64,000 nucleotides of DNA. Origin: Cognatilysobacter claricitrinus. Its GTDB lineage: Bacteria > Pseudomonadota > Gammaproteobacteria > Xanthomonadales > Xanthomonadaceae. Positions within the stretch are counted from its first letter, which is position 1. Each line of letters starts with the position of its first letter. The stretch spans positions 1-64,000 of the forward strand of contig NZ_BAAFZV010000003.1 of NCBI RefSeq assembly GCF_045866565.1. The letters run 5' to 3'. The notes below the pieces were generated by a model, which had not been told where the DNA came from, did not search any database, and saw only the letters and a list, made by a program, of their open reading frames with translations. The translations under genes were made by a program, and so were the position numbers. Of this stretch, positions 42,226 to 50,677 are shown piece by piece.

Positions 42226-44691
42226 ATGACGACGTTCACGCCCGACGCCCCGATCAGCGACTTCATCCCGCTGTCGACCCATGTCTCCCCGACGGTGGTG
42301 AAAACCACGGGCGGCGACTACCTCATGACCTGGCATCTCGAAGGCCTGCCCTTCGTGGGTCGCGAGGAATGGGAGCTCGAGCACCGGCACAACACGTTCA
42401 ACCGGATGCTGCAAACGCTGCGCGCGCCGGACTTCATCAACGTGGCATTCTGGGTGCATGACGTGCGTCGCCGTCGCCGCATCAAGCAGCGCAGCAACTT
42501 CCGCCAGCAGTTCAACCAGGAACTCTCGGACGCGTACTTCGAGTCGCTGTCCTCGCAGAAGATCATGGCGAACGAGTTGTACCTCACCATGATCTATCGA
42601 CCGGTCGTGACCGGCAAAAAGTTCGTCGAGAAGTCGGCGAACGTCAGCCAGCTGCAGGCGCAGCAGGACGAAGCAGTCGCCAAGCTTCTCGAACTCGCCG
42701 GCAACCTCGAAGCGGTGCTGAAGGACTACGCGCCATACCGACTCGGCATGTACGAGGCCGCGAATGGCGTGGTGTTCTCGGAAACACTCGAGTTCTACGG
42801 CTACCTGATCAACCGCATCGACGAGCCGGTGCCAGTGCTCGACGCCCCTGTGCACAGCTACCTGCCTGTCAGTCGCCACATGTTTTCCGGCAAGACCGGC
42901 GACTTCGTGGTTACCACGCCGACCGGTGCGAACCAGTTCGGCGCGATGCTCAACATCAAGGAATACACCGACGGTACCTATCCGGGCATCCTGAACCGGC
43001 TGAAGTACCTCGACTTCGAGTACGTCATCACCCATTCCTTCAGCCCGATGGGCCGACAGGACGCGCTCAAGGTGCTCGATCGCACCAAGGGCATGATGAT
43101 CTCCTCGGGTGACAAGGCTGTCAGCCAGATCATCGAGCTGGACCAGGCCATGGACCAGCTCGCGTCGGGCAACTTCGTGCTTGGCGAATACCACTTCACG
43201 ATGTCGCTGTTTGCCGAGTTGCAGGAAAAGTTGTCGCAGAACCTCGCGACCGGTCGCGCCGAGCTATCGAACGCGGGCTTCGTGTCGGCCAAGGAAGATC
43301 TCGCTGTCGTTCCGTCGTTCTATTCGCAGCTGCCCGGCAACTGGAAGTACCGCACGCGAATCGCCAACGTCAGTTCGCTGAACTTCCTCGGCCTGTCGCC
43401 GCTGCACAACTTTGCGTCGGGCAAGAAGGAAAACAATCCGTGGGGCGATTGCGTCACCACGTTGCAGACGACCAATGGCCAGCCGTACTACTTCAATTTC
43501 CACGCGACGCACCCGGGCGAGAACTCGCTGGGTGAGAAAGCCATCGGCAACACGATGGTCATCGGCAAATCCGGTACCGGCAAGACCGCGCTGATCAACT
43601 TCCTGCTCAGTCAGGTACAGAAGCTCGAGCCGTCGCCCACCATCTTCTTCTTCGACAAGGATCGCGGCGCCGAGATCTTCGTGCGCGCCTGCGGTGGCAA
43701 CTACCTGGCACTGGAGAACGGACGCCCGACCGGGTTCAACCCGTTCCAGTGCGACCGCAGCGAAGCCAACGTGCAGTTCCTCGCCGATCTGGTGAAGGTG
43801 CTGGCGGGCAAAACGCTCTATACCTCCCGCGAGGAGGAAGACATCTTCCGCGCCGTCGAGAACATCCTCGACACACCAGTGCGCCTGCGCACCATGACCA
43901 ACTTCCAGAAGAGCCTGCCCAACATGGGCGACGACGGCCTGTTTGCACGCATGCGCAAATGGACCGCGGGCAACTCGCTGGGCTGGGTGTTCGACAACGC
44001 CGAAGACACGATCGACCTGCAGAAGGCGAACATCATCGGCTTCGACTACACCGATATCATCGACAACCCGGAAGTCCGCGTGCCGGTGATCAACTACCTG
44101 CTGCACCGGCTGGAAGCGCTGATCGACGGCCGGCCGCTGATCTACGTCATGGACGAGTTCTGGAAGATCCTCGACGGCAAGGGCGGCCTCAAGGAATTCG
44201 CGAAGAACAAGCAGAAGACCATCCGAAAGCAGAACGGTCTCGGCATCTTCGCCACGCAGAGTCCCGAGGACGCGTTGGCCAGCGACATCGCTGCCGCGCT
44301 CATCGAGCAGACCGCGACGATGGTGCTGCTGCCGAACCCGAACGCCAGTCGCGACGACTACATCGATGGGCTGAAGCTGACCGAGTCGGAATACCAGGTG
44401 GTCGTTAATCTGGACGAACGCTCGCGCTGCTTCCTGGTCAAGCAGGGCCACGCCGCCAGCGTCTGCCAGCTCAACCTGCGCGGCATGGACGACGCCCTCG
44501 CGGTGATCTCCGCGTCGACGGACAACATCGAAGTCATGCATGACGTTCTCGCGCACGAGGCGGAGCGTCATGGCGTATCCGTGGATCGGCTTACGCCCGA
44601 GCAGTGGCTGTCGACGTTCTACGAATGCCGCAAGGGGGCGGGAAAGGCGCGCGTGGAGCGCGTCCCCCAGCGGAAACCACAAGTCGCCTGA
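42226..44691 (+). CDS. virB4: type IV secretion ATPase VirB4
   Basis: An 821-residue ATPase that powers pilus biogenesis and substrate transfer. The N-terminal CagE_TrbE_VirB domain spans about 170-390. The C-terminal motor has Walker A VIGKSGTGKTALINF (about 444-458), Walker B LIYVMDEFWKIL (about 638-649) and the arginine/Q motif region GIFATQSPEDAL. The ATG start (MTTFTPDAPISDF) has no strong binding site. The length is typical of the family. Confidence 0.95.
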   Translation: MTTFTPDAPISDFIPLSTHVSPTVVKTTGGDYLMTWHLEGLPFVGREEWELEHRHNTFNRMLQTLRAPDFINVAFWVHDVRRRRRIKQRSNFRQQFNQELSDAYFESLSSQKIMANELYLTMIYRPVVTGKKFVEKSANVSQLQAQQDEAVAKLLELAGNLEAVLKDYAPYRLGMYEAANGVVFSETLEFYGYLINRIDEPVPVLDAPVHSYLPVSRHMFSGKTGDFVVTTPTGANQFGAMLNIKEYTDGTYPGILNRLKYLDFEYVITHSFSPMGRQDALKVLDRTKGMMISSGDKAVSQIIELDQAMDQLASGNFVLGEYHFTMSLFAELQEKLSQNLATGRAELSNAGFVSAKEDLAVVPSFYSQLPGNWKYRTRIANVSSLNFLGLSPLHNFASGKKENNPWGDCVTTLQTTNGQPYYFNFHATHPGENSLGEKAIGNTMVIGKSGTGKTALINFLLSQVQKLEPSPTIFFFDKDRGAEIFVRACGGNYLALENGRPTGFNPFQCDRSEANVQFLADLVKVLAGKTLYTSREEEDIFRAVENILDTPVRLRTMTNFQKSLPNMGDDGLFARMRKWTAGNSLGWVFDNAEDTIDLQKANIIGFDYTDIIDNPEVRVPVINYLLHRLEALIDGRPLIYVMDEFWKILDGKGGLKEFAKNKQKTIRKQNGLGIFATQSPEDALASDIAAALIEQTATMVLLPNPNASRDDYIDGLKLTESEYQVVVNLDERSRCFLVKQGHAASVCQLNLRGMDDALAVISASTDNIEVMHDVLAHEAERHGVSVDRLTPEQWLSTFYECRKGAGKARVERVPQRKPQVA

Positions 44692-44714
44692 CGTCACTTC
44701 AACGAAAGGAATCG

Positions 44715-45494
44715 ATGATGAAACAACTACGCCAAAAGATCCTGTCCGCGGTGCTGGTCGTGGTCCTCGCGACAACGGCAAGCAGTCCGCGCTACGCGCA
44801 GGCGACGGGTCTCCCAGTCGTGGACATTAGCGCCATCATGACAGCCATCATGTCGCAGATGAACGACATTGCGCAGTACGCCAAGGAAGTGCAGGGGATG
44901 GCGACCGACGTCGCCCACTACCAAGCGGTGATGGATCACTACCGCCAGCAGCTCATCCGTCTCCAGCGCATGGCGTCGAGCCTCTCGTTCAGCGGGACTC
45001 AGCCGCTGCAGAAGGTGCCGGATGACTACATGGTCGACACGATGTGCCAGAGCAGCCATGGCGGGTTGGATCTTCGCAGTCTGCTGAGCAGCTTCCGCTT
45101 GAACCCGAAGGGCGACCTGATCCAGCAGCAGCGCACCATTTGCGAACTTCGGCAGGTCGCCAGGAACCAGAAGTTCAACGAGACGATCGATTTCCTTACG
45201 CGCGTCAAGGAAGAGACGCAGACCGAGCTCAGTCAGATGGCCTCACGACAGGACAGTGGCGGCGAGACGCAGGCTGCCGTCCAGACGAGCACCAATGATG
45301 CGATGGCGTCGAGCGTCCGACTGAGTGCCATCTACCAGAACTACTCGAGCAAGGTCCAGATGTATGACACACAGATCGCCTCTCTGGACGACATGCAGAA
45401 GACGCTCGCCACCGCGGCGCTGAAGGGGGAAAACAATCCCATCGGTACTCTGGTGAAGACCGCGACGCTGGAAACCGCGCTGAAAGTGCACTGA
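44715..45494 (+). CDS. virB5: minor pilin/VirB5 family protein
   Basis: A 259-residue exported protein with a signal peptide (about 1-29, ends RYAQA). The remainder is mostly helical and Gln/Met-rich (ISAIMTAIMSQMNDIAQYAKEVQGM; LYQNYSSK-type segments), as expected for VirB5/TraC at the pilus tip. Sequence identity in this family is low, so the call rests on position between virB4 and virB6, the signal peptide and the helical pattern. A good AAAGGA site precedes a double Met start. Confidence 0.82.
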   Translation: MMKQLRQKILSAVLVVVLATTASSPRYAQATGLPVVDISAIMTAIMSQMNDIAQYAKEVQGMATDVAHYQAVMDHYRQQLIRLQRMASSLSFSGTQPLQKVPDDYMVDTMCQSSHGGLDLRSLLSSFRLNPKGDLIQQQRTICELRQVARNQKFNETIDFLTRVKEETQTELSQMASRQDSGGETQAAVQTSTNDAMASSVRLSAIYQNYSSKVQMYDTQIASLDDMQKTLATAALKGENNPIGTLVKTATLETALKVH

Positions 45495-45501
45495 TTCACG
45501 C

Positions 45502-45521
45502 GGAGATGCTTCGGCATCTCC
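45502..45521 (+). other. UUCG-tetraloop hairpin between virB5 and virB6
   Basis: GGAGATGC, loop TTCG, GCATCTCC: a perfect 8-base stem closed by C-G around UUCG, one of the most stable RNA hairpins. It lies 7 bases past the virB5 stop and 27 bases before virB6. No T-run follows. Confidence 0.6.
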
Positions 45522-45548
45522 CTATCGGGTAGACGGAGTCGACAGAAG

Positions 45549-46652
45549 ATGGGAATTGGCTGGCTGATGCCGCGGGTGGATTCGCTCGGAGACTTCGTTT
45601 TTTTCCGACTGATCCTCGGCTATCTGCGCGATGCTATCGAGAAGTTCGGCATCGAGCTCATGGGGCGCGCCATGAGCTGGGTGGGCATGATTGCGCTGAC
45701 GCTTCTGACGCTCTGGATACTCATTCAGGGCTTCCGGATCGTGACCGGACAGTCGCGCGATTCCATGATGGCTCTGGTCATGAATTCGCTGAAGGCGACG
45801 CTGATTCTCAGCATCGCAACGTCGATGGCGATGTTTGGCACCGGCCTGCACAAACTCCTGGCAGAAGACGTAAAGGACGAGATCAATCACGTCGTGACGG
45901 GTTCGACGTCCTCGCCTGAGGAGGCCATCGACCGCAACCTGGCGTGGATGCAGGTCGCGCTGTCGAGCATCGACGTGCTGGACGTTGCGGGCGATAGCAC
46001 GCTCGACGCGCAGAAAACGCGCGCGCTGTACATGGTCGGATTCGGCACCGGTGGACCAGCCATCGTCGGCGGCACGATGCTGCTGCTGAATGAAGTGGCG
46101 CTCGCCCTCTTTATCGGTCTAGGGCCCTTGTTCATCCTGTGTCTGCTATTCGACCAAACCAAGCCGCTTTTCGGTCGCTGGCTCTATTACGGGCTCGGAA
46201 CAATGTTCTCGATGGCGGTGCTCAGCGCAATGGTGTCCATCGCATTGGAGATGGTCGTGCGGGTCGCGAGTTCGCTCTGGGGTGCGGCGCTGATCGGAGG
46301 ATTGATGGGCTCCAACTTCACCGACGGCATGACCAGCCAGGCGATGCAGCAGGGTGGCCTCGGGCTGATTCTCACGGCGTTGATCATTAGCGCGCCACCG
46401 ATGGCTGCGCAGTTCTTCCAAGGGACGCTGGGGCAGTTCAACTACACGAGTGCGTTCATGCATCGCCCAGGATATTCGGGGAATGGCGCAACGCCCGGGT
46501 CGCCGAACTACGTACCCACCTACTCACCCCCAGCCAACAATCCCATTGTCCGGGCTGTCGGAGAGGATCCGATGCGATCCGGGCTGCCGAACTTCAGGGG
46601 CGGCATGGACACGCCAACTACCGGCGCGCGCGCAGCCAACACGAGAGTTTGA
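45549..46652 (+). CDS. virB6: type IV secretion inner membrane channel protein VirB6
   Basis: A 367-residue polytopic protein with about five to six helices (about 40-65, 80-100, 165-200, 205-235, 270-295). The conserved Trp region in the first helix (MSWVGMIALTLLTLWILIQGFRI) fits VirB6/TrbL. The C-terminal 70 residues are Pro/Gly/Asn-rich and likely exposed. Base composition is less GC-rich than in flanking genes. Confidence 0.9.
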   Translation: MGIGWLMPRVDSLGDFVFFRLILGYLRDAIEKFGIELMGRAMSWVGMIALTLLTLWILIQGFRIVTGQSRDSMMALVMNSLKATLILSIATSMAMFGTGLHKLLAEDVKDEINHVVTGSTSSPEEAIDRNLAWMQVALSSIDVLDVAGDSTLDAQKTRALYMVGFGTGGPAIVGGTMLLLNEVALALFIGLGPLFILCLLFDQTKPLFGRWLYYGLGTMFSMAVLSAMVSIALEMVVRVASSLWGAALIGGLMGSNFTDGMTSQAMQQGGLGLILTALIISAPPMAAQFFQGTLGQFNYTSAFMHRPGYSGNGATPGSPNYVPTYSPPANNPIVRAVGEDPMRSGLPNFRGGMDTPTTGARAANTRV

Positions 46653-46653
46653 T

Positions 46654-47154
46654 ATGCAGAAGCGACTGACCTTCCTGCTTGCTTTTGGACTGGCGAACAT
46701 CGCTGCGGCTCAGGAGTGTCCCAACGGCATTCCATCGGCCAATAATCCTTCCTGTCTCCCTCCCGACATCCCAGAGTCGCCTTACTACGCTGGGCCGGCG
46801 CCTTCTGCTCCTCGGGCGGCGGGATATTGGAAGGACCAGTGGGGCGCTATCGCTGTCGGTACGGAAACCCCCGACGTAGCGACTGTGCTGCACATGGACT
46901 CCGAGACCGAGGCCACCGAAGCTGCTCTAAGGAAGTGTCGGGGCGACGAACAGCTGAGCTGCAAGACCATGATCGCGTTCAAGAATCAATGTGGTGCCTT
47001 GGTCTGGCCTACCCTGGGGGGGCACGCGGCGGCAGCTTCGGCGCCGTCCAGGACGCTCGCGGAGCGCACCGCTATAAGGCTCTGTCAGGAAACGGGAAAA
47101 GGTTGTCAGGTGGTCTTTTCGGACTGTGCGTTGGCCGCGTATCGCCCTAACTGA
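46654..47154 (+). CDS. exported Cys-rich DUF4189 domain protein
   Basis: A 166-residue protein starting one base after the virB6 stop. The signal peptide is residues 1-19 (ends IAAA). The body has eight cysteines, enough for four disulfides, in a DUF4189 pattern (YWKDQWGAIAVG near the domain start, then ATEAALRKC and TMIAFKNQCGAL, and the final VVFSDCALAAYRPN). The domain is found in secreted proteins of unknown function. Its position suggests a periplasmic partner of the secretion system, such as an immunity protein or accessory; none is shown by sequence. Confidence 0.78.
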   Translation: MQKRLTFLLAFGLANIAAAQECPNGIPSANNPSCLPPDIPESPYYAGPAPSAPRAAGYWKDQWGAIAVGTETPDVATVLHMDSETEATEAALRKCRGDEQLSCKTMIAFKNQCGALVWPTLGGHAAAASAPSRTLAERTAIRLCQETGKGCQVVFSDCALAAYRPN

Positions 47155-47254
47155 CGGCTGATCGCTGGGGCCGGGGCGCTAGTAGGTGTGCTCGCGCGGT
47201 GCCGGCGTCAGGCCAATGGAACGCGCCGGTGCCATCCGTAATAGCCGAGTCGCC

Positions 47255-47260
47255 TACAAT
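47255..47260 (+). promoter_or_regulatory. candidate -10 box upstream of dusA
   Basis: TACAAT, 50 bases before the dusA start in the 156-base gap after the secretion locus. No good -35 is seen at 16-18 bases. Confidence 0.3.
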
Positions 47261-47310
47261 GGCGGCTCTGGTGGTCGGGCACCGCGGCCGCCAAGCACTG
47301 GCGACAATTT

Positions 47311-48315
47311 TTGAGAATTCAGGTCGCTCCCCTCTCCGTCGCCCCCATGATGGACTGGACCGACACGCACTGTCGGGCCTTCCACCGTGTGCTGGCGCCG
47401 TCGGCGCTGCTGTACACGGAGATGGTGCATGCGAACGCGGTGATCCATGGCGATCGCGCGAAGCTGCTGGCGATGGACCCGACCGAGCACCCGGTTGCGC
47501 TCCAGCTCGGTGGGAGTGATCCCGGGCTTCTCGGGCAGGCATCGCGCATCGCCGCCGATTGGGGTTTCGACGAGATCAACCTCAATTGCGGTTGCCCGTC
47601 CGATCGCGTGCAGGCGGGTCGGTTCGGCGCGTGCCTGATGCGCGAACCGCGGCTCGTCGCCGACTGCGTGGGCGCGATGAACGTGGCTGTCCGCACGAGC
47701 AGTAGTCCCGGCGTCCCGGTCACCGTGAAGTGCCGGCTCGGCGTCGATGATGACAACGACTTCGACGTGTTCCTGGCGTTCGTCGACACCGTCGCAGCAG
47801 CAGGGTGCAAGACTTTTATCGTGCATGCGCGCAACGCGTGGCTGAAAGGTCTCTCGCCGAAGGAGAACCGTGAGGTTCCACCGTTGCGTTATGACTGGGC
47901 GTATCGACTCAAGACGCTGCGGCCCGAGCTCGGCATCATCGTGAACGGCGGCGTCGCGGGCGTGGACGACAGCCTGGAGCACCTTGCGCACGCCGACGGG
48001 GTGATGCTGGGTCGCGCTGCGTATCACGATCCCTACGTGTTGCACCGGGTGGACGCGCGTTTGACGGGTCGCGACGTGCGCGCGCGCGAGGCCCTCTTGC
48101 GCGACTACTTTCCGTACATGCGGCGCCAGCTCGAGGGCGGCGTCGCGCTCAAGCACAGCACCCGCCATCTGCTCGGGCTGTTCCTTGGCGAGCGCGGCGG
48201 TCGTGCGTTCCGGCAGGTGCTGAGCGAAGGTTCGCATCGTCCAGGCGCGGGCCTCGAACTTGTGGAGGCCGCGCTTGCCTGCACGCGGCCTGATGGCCTG
48301 CGGCGAACGGCGTGA
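47311..48315 (+). CDS. dusA: tRNA dihydrouridine(20/20a) synthase DusA
   Basis: A 334-residue FMN enzyme that reduces U20/U20a in the tRNA D-loop. The TIM-barrel start LSVAPMMDWTDTHCRAFHR binds FMN; the catalytic Cys is in EINLNCGCPSDRVQAGRFGA (near residue 93); HARNAWLKGLSPKENREVPPL is characteristic of the DusA branch, and GVMLGRAAYHDPY closes the FMN site. The start is probably TTG, because the first beta strand precedes the first ATG (47347); the binding site is weak. Confidence 0.93.
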   Translation: MRIQVAPLSVAPMMDWTDTHCRAFHRVLAPSALLYTEMVHANAVIHGDRAKLLAMDPTEHPVALQLGGSDPGLLGQASRIAADWGFDEINLNCGCPSDRVQAGRFGACLMREPRLVADCVGAMNVAVRTSSSPGVPVTVKCRLGVDDDNDFDVFLAFVDTVAAAGCKTFIVHARNAWLKGLSPKENREVPPLRYDWAYRLKTLRPELGIIVNGGVAGVDDSLEHLAHADGVMLGRAAYHDPYVLHRVDARLTGRDVRAREALLRDYFPYMRRQLEGGVALKHSTRHLLGLFLGERGGRAFRQVLSEGSHRPGAGLELVEAALACTRPDGLRRTA

Positions 48316-49235
48316 TCACGCGCGATCCCGCCCGTTTTCTCGAGGTTGCCGCACGCTGCGCGCCGGATGCAGGTGACGCGACCGCACGCGCGGCGTTCCT
48401 CGTGACGCCCGAAGGTTTTTCGCGCGCGGAGCAGTCGGCAGTCGACAATCGTTACATGGCCGATGCGTCGCAGTTCGATGTCGACGCTGCGCTGCGCCAG
48501 CATCGTTGCCTGCAGGCCGCGCTTTCCATTTCGGTTCCCGTGATCGCATTTCCCGGCGATCCGACCACGCCCGATGCGACGTTCCCCAACAACGTCTTCG
48601 CAACGGCGCGAGTGGATGGCGAATCGCGCTTCATCGTCGGTCGCATGCGCCATGCGGTTCGCCAGCGAGAGGCCGGGCGCGCCGACATCCGCAGCTTTTT
48701 CATCGACACGCTCGGCTACGCGCCCATCGACCTTTCGGCGCAGCCGCATGCGTGCGAACTCACCGGCGCGCTGGTGATCGATCGTGCGCGTGGCATCGGA
48801 TTTGCGGGGCTGTCGGAGCGCTGCGACGAAGAAGGCGCGCGACGCATGCACGATGCATTCGGGCTGCGCGCGACCTTCATGTTCGATCTGGCGCCGGGCG
48901 AGTACCACACCAACGTCGTGCTCGCGGTACTCGCGGGTCGGGCCGTCGTGTATGCGCAGCAGGGTTTCGCCGACATCGAGGACGCGCGCAGCATCGCGTC
49001 GCTATATGCGCCGCATGCGATCGAGCTGTCGCCTGACGAAGCCGCGAACTTCGCCGGCAATGCGATCGCGCTCGATCCGCAGCGCGTGTGGATGAGCGGC
49101 GCTGCCGATGAATCGCTGCGAGCATCGACGCGTGCCTCGCTCGCGGAGGCCGGCTTTTCGGTGCACAGTGTGCCCCTCGACGCGATCGAAGCCGGCGGCG
49201 GTTCATTGCGTTGCTGCGTCGCCGAGATTTTCTGA
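48312..49235 (+). CDS. ctlX: guanidino-group hydrolase, CtlX/arginine dihydrolase-like
   Basis: A 307-residue amidinotransferase-fold enzyme. The start GFSRAEQSAVDNRYM, the FPNNVFATARVD loop, the His in APGEYHTNVVLAVLAGR and the C-terminal catalytic Cys in GGGSLRCCVAEIF match the CtlX group of citrulline/arginine-type hydrolases related to dimethylarginine dimethylaminohydrolases. The exact substrate is not defined by sequence. The GTG start overlaps the dusA stop, so the two are translationally coupled. Confidence 0.82.
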   Translation: MITRDPARFLEVAARCAPDAGDATARAAFLVTPEGFSRAEQSAVDNRYMADASQFDVDAALRQHRCLQAALSISVPVIAFPGDPTTPDATFPNNVFATARVDGESRFIVGRMRHAVRQREAGRADIRSFFIDTLGYAPIDLSAQPHACELTGALVIDRARGIGFAGLSERCDEEGARRMHDAFGLRATFMFDLAPGEYHTNVVLAVLAGRAVVYAQQGFADIEDARSIASLYAPHAIELSPDEAANFAGNAIALDPQRVWMSGAADESLRASTRASLAEAGFSVHSVPLDAIEAGGGSLRCCVAEIF

Positions 49236-49346
49236 GCAACTGAACGGCACCGGCGCCGTGACGGAAAAGTTCAGAGGTGATTCACTGCATCGCTTCGATC
49301 ATTTGCCCCGCACCACGGTGCCGCATCCCGTTGATTGAGTCGCGTC

Positions 49347-49679
49347 ATGCCCTACGGTCGCTCCATTCTCATCGCTGCGTTGGTCCTCGCCTCCGGTAGC
49401 GCCCTTGCGGGCCCGCCCGGTGGGCGTGGTGCGCCACCGCCGCCGCAGCAGCAGGACATGCCGCGCATGGGCATGCCGCATGAGAGCCGACCCGAGGAGC
49501 GCTCGCTTGCGGAGTCGGTTCGCCGGGTCGAGCGCGCCACCGGCGGCGAGATCCTGAGTGCCGAGCGCGTGCCCTTCGATGGCCGCGACATCAACCGCAT
49601 CAAGGTCCTCGACCAGACCGGCCGCGTCCGCGTCATCACCGAGGATCCGCACCCGCAGGGCCGTCCGCCGCGGGAATGA
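49347..49679 (+). CDS. exported PepSY domain protein
   Basis: A 110-residue protein with a signal peptide (about 1-21, ends ALA), a Pro/Gln/Gly-rich linker (23-50) and a C-terminal PepSY-type unit (about 55-100, VRRVERATGGEILSAERVPF ... INRIKVLDQTGRVRVI). It lies before phoP, an arrangement known in Xanthomonadaceae. PepSY proteins are thought to modulate proteases or sensors in the periplasm. Confidence 0.82.
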   Translation: MPYGRSILIAALVLASGSALAGPPGGRGAPPPPQQQDMPRMGMPHESRPEERSLAESVRRVERATGGEILSAERVPFDGRDINRIKVLDQTGRVRVITEDPHPQGRPPRE

Positions 49680-49804
49680 GTCCGCGGACTGCCGCTCGCT
49701 GAACAGCGGCGACCGTACACACGGCAACGACGGCTGCAACGGCTAAGCTACCTGAACAGCCGGTCGGCCCGACCGCACCGGCTCCCCTGTCCAGGAGCTT
49801 GGAA

Positions 49805-50488
49805 ATGCGAATCCTGCTGGTCGAAGACGAAGCCCCCCTCCGCGAAACCCTTGCCGCCCGCCTGCGGCGCGAAGGCTTTGCGGTCGACGCGGCCCAGGAC
49901 GGCGAGGAGGGGCTCTACATGGGCCGCGAAGTGCCGTTCGACGTCGGCATCATCGACCTCGGCCTACCCAAGATGTCGGGCATGGAGCTGATCCGCGCGC
50001 TCCGCCAGGAGGGCAAGAAATTCCCGGTCCTGATCCTGACCGCCCGCTCCAGCTGGCAGGACAAGGTCGAAGGCCTGAAGCAGGGCGCCGACGACTATCT
50101 GGTCAAGCCCTTCCACGTCGAAGAGCTGCTCGCGCGAATCAACGCGCTGGTGCGCCGCGCCGCGGGCTGGAGCAAGCCGCAGCTCGAATGCGGCCCGGTC
50201 GTCCTCGACCTCGCTGCGCAGACCGTCAACGTCAACGGCAGCAACGTCGACCTGACGAGCTACGAGTACAAGGTGCTCGAGTACTTGATGATGCACGCGG
50301 GCGAGCTGGTGTCGAAGGCCGACCTCACCGAGCACATCTACCAGCAGGATTTCGACCGCGACTCCAACGTGCTCGAAGTCTTCATCGGCCGACTGCGCAA
50401 GAAGCTCGACCCCGACGGCTCGCTCAAGCCGATCGAAACGGTGCGGGGCCGCGGTTACCGCTTCGCGATTCCGCGCAGCGGCGAGTAG
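49805..50488 (+). CDS. phoP: response regulator transcription factor PhoP
   Basis: A 227-residue OmpR-family regulator. The receiver has the acidic pocket VEDEA, phospho-acceptor Asp51 in IIDLGLPKMSG, and Lys101 in LVKPFHVEE. ARSSWQDKVEGLKQGADDYL is very close to PhoP proteins. The winged-helix domain (about 125-222) carries the recognition helix NVLEVFIGRLRKKLD. It is expected to respond to low divalent cations, acidity or cationic peptides through PhoQ. The ATG follows CAGGAG. Confidence 0.93.
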   Translation: MRILLVEDEAPLRETLAARLRREGFAVDAAQDGEEGLYMGREVPFDVGIIDLGLPKMSGMELIRALRQEGKKFPVLILTARSSWQDKVEGLKQGADDYLVKPFHVEELLARINALVRRAAGWSKPQLECGPVVLDLAAQTVNVNGSNVDLTSYEYKVLEYLMMHAGELVSKADLTEHIYQQDFDRDSNVLEVFIGRLRKKLDPDGSLKPIETVRGRGYRFAIPRSGE

Positions 50489-50677
50489 CTGCGATGACCG
50501 ACGCGGCCGCGCATGTCGCGGCCGTCGTCGTGCCGCGTCGATGCGTCGTGGCATATCGCGACGACGCCATGTCTCGACTCATGAGCACATCGACATCCTC
50601 TTCGTGTTCCGCAATTCGCGCTGTACGCGAAACGCGCGGCAGTGGTTCGTCGATCGCGCTTCGCGCATGATCCCGGC

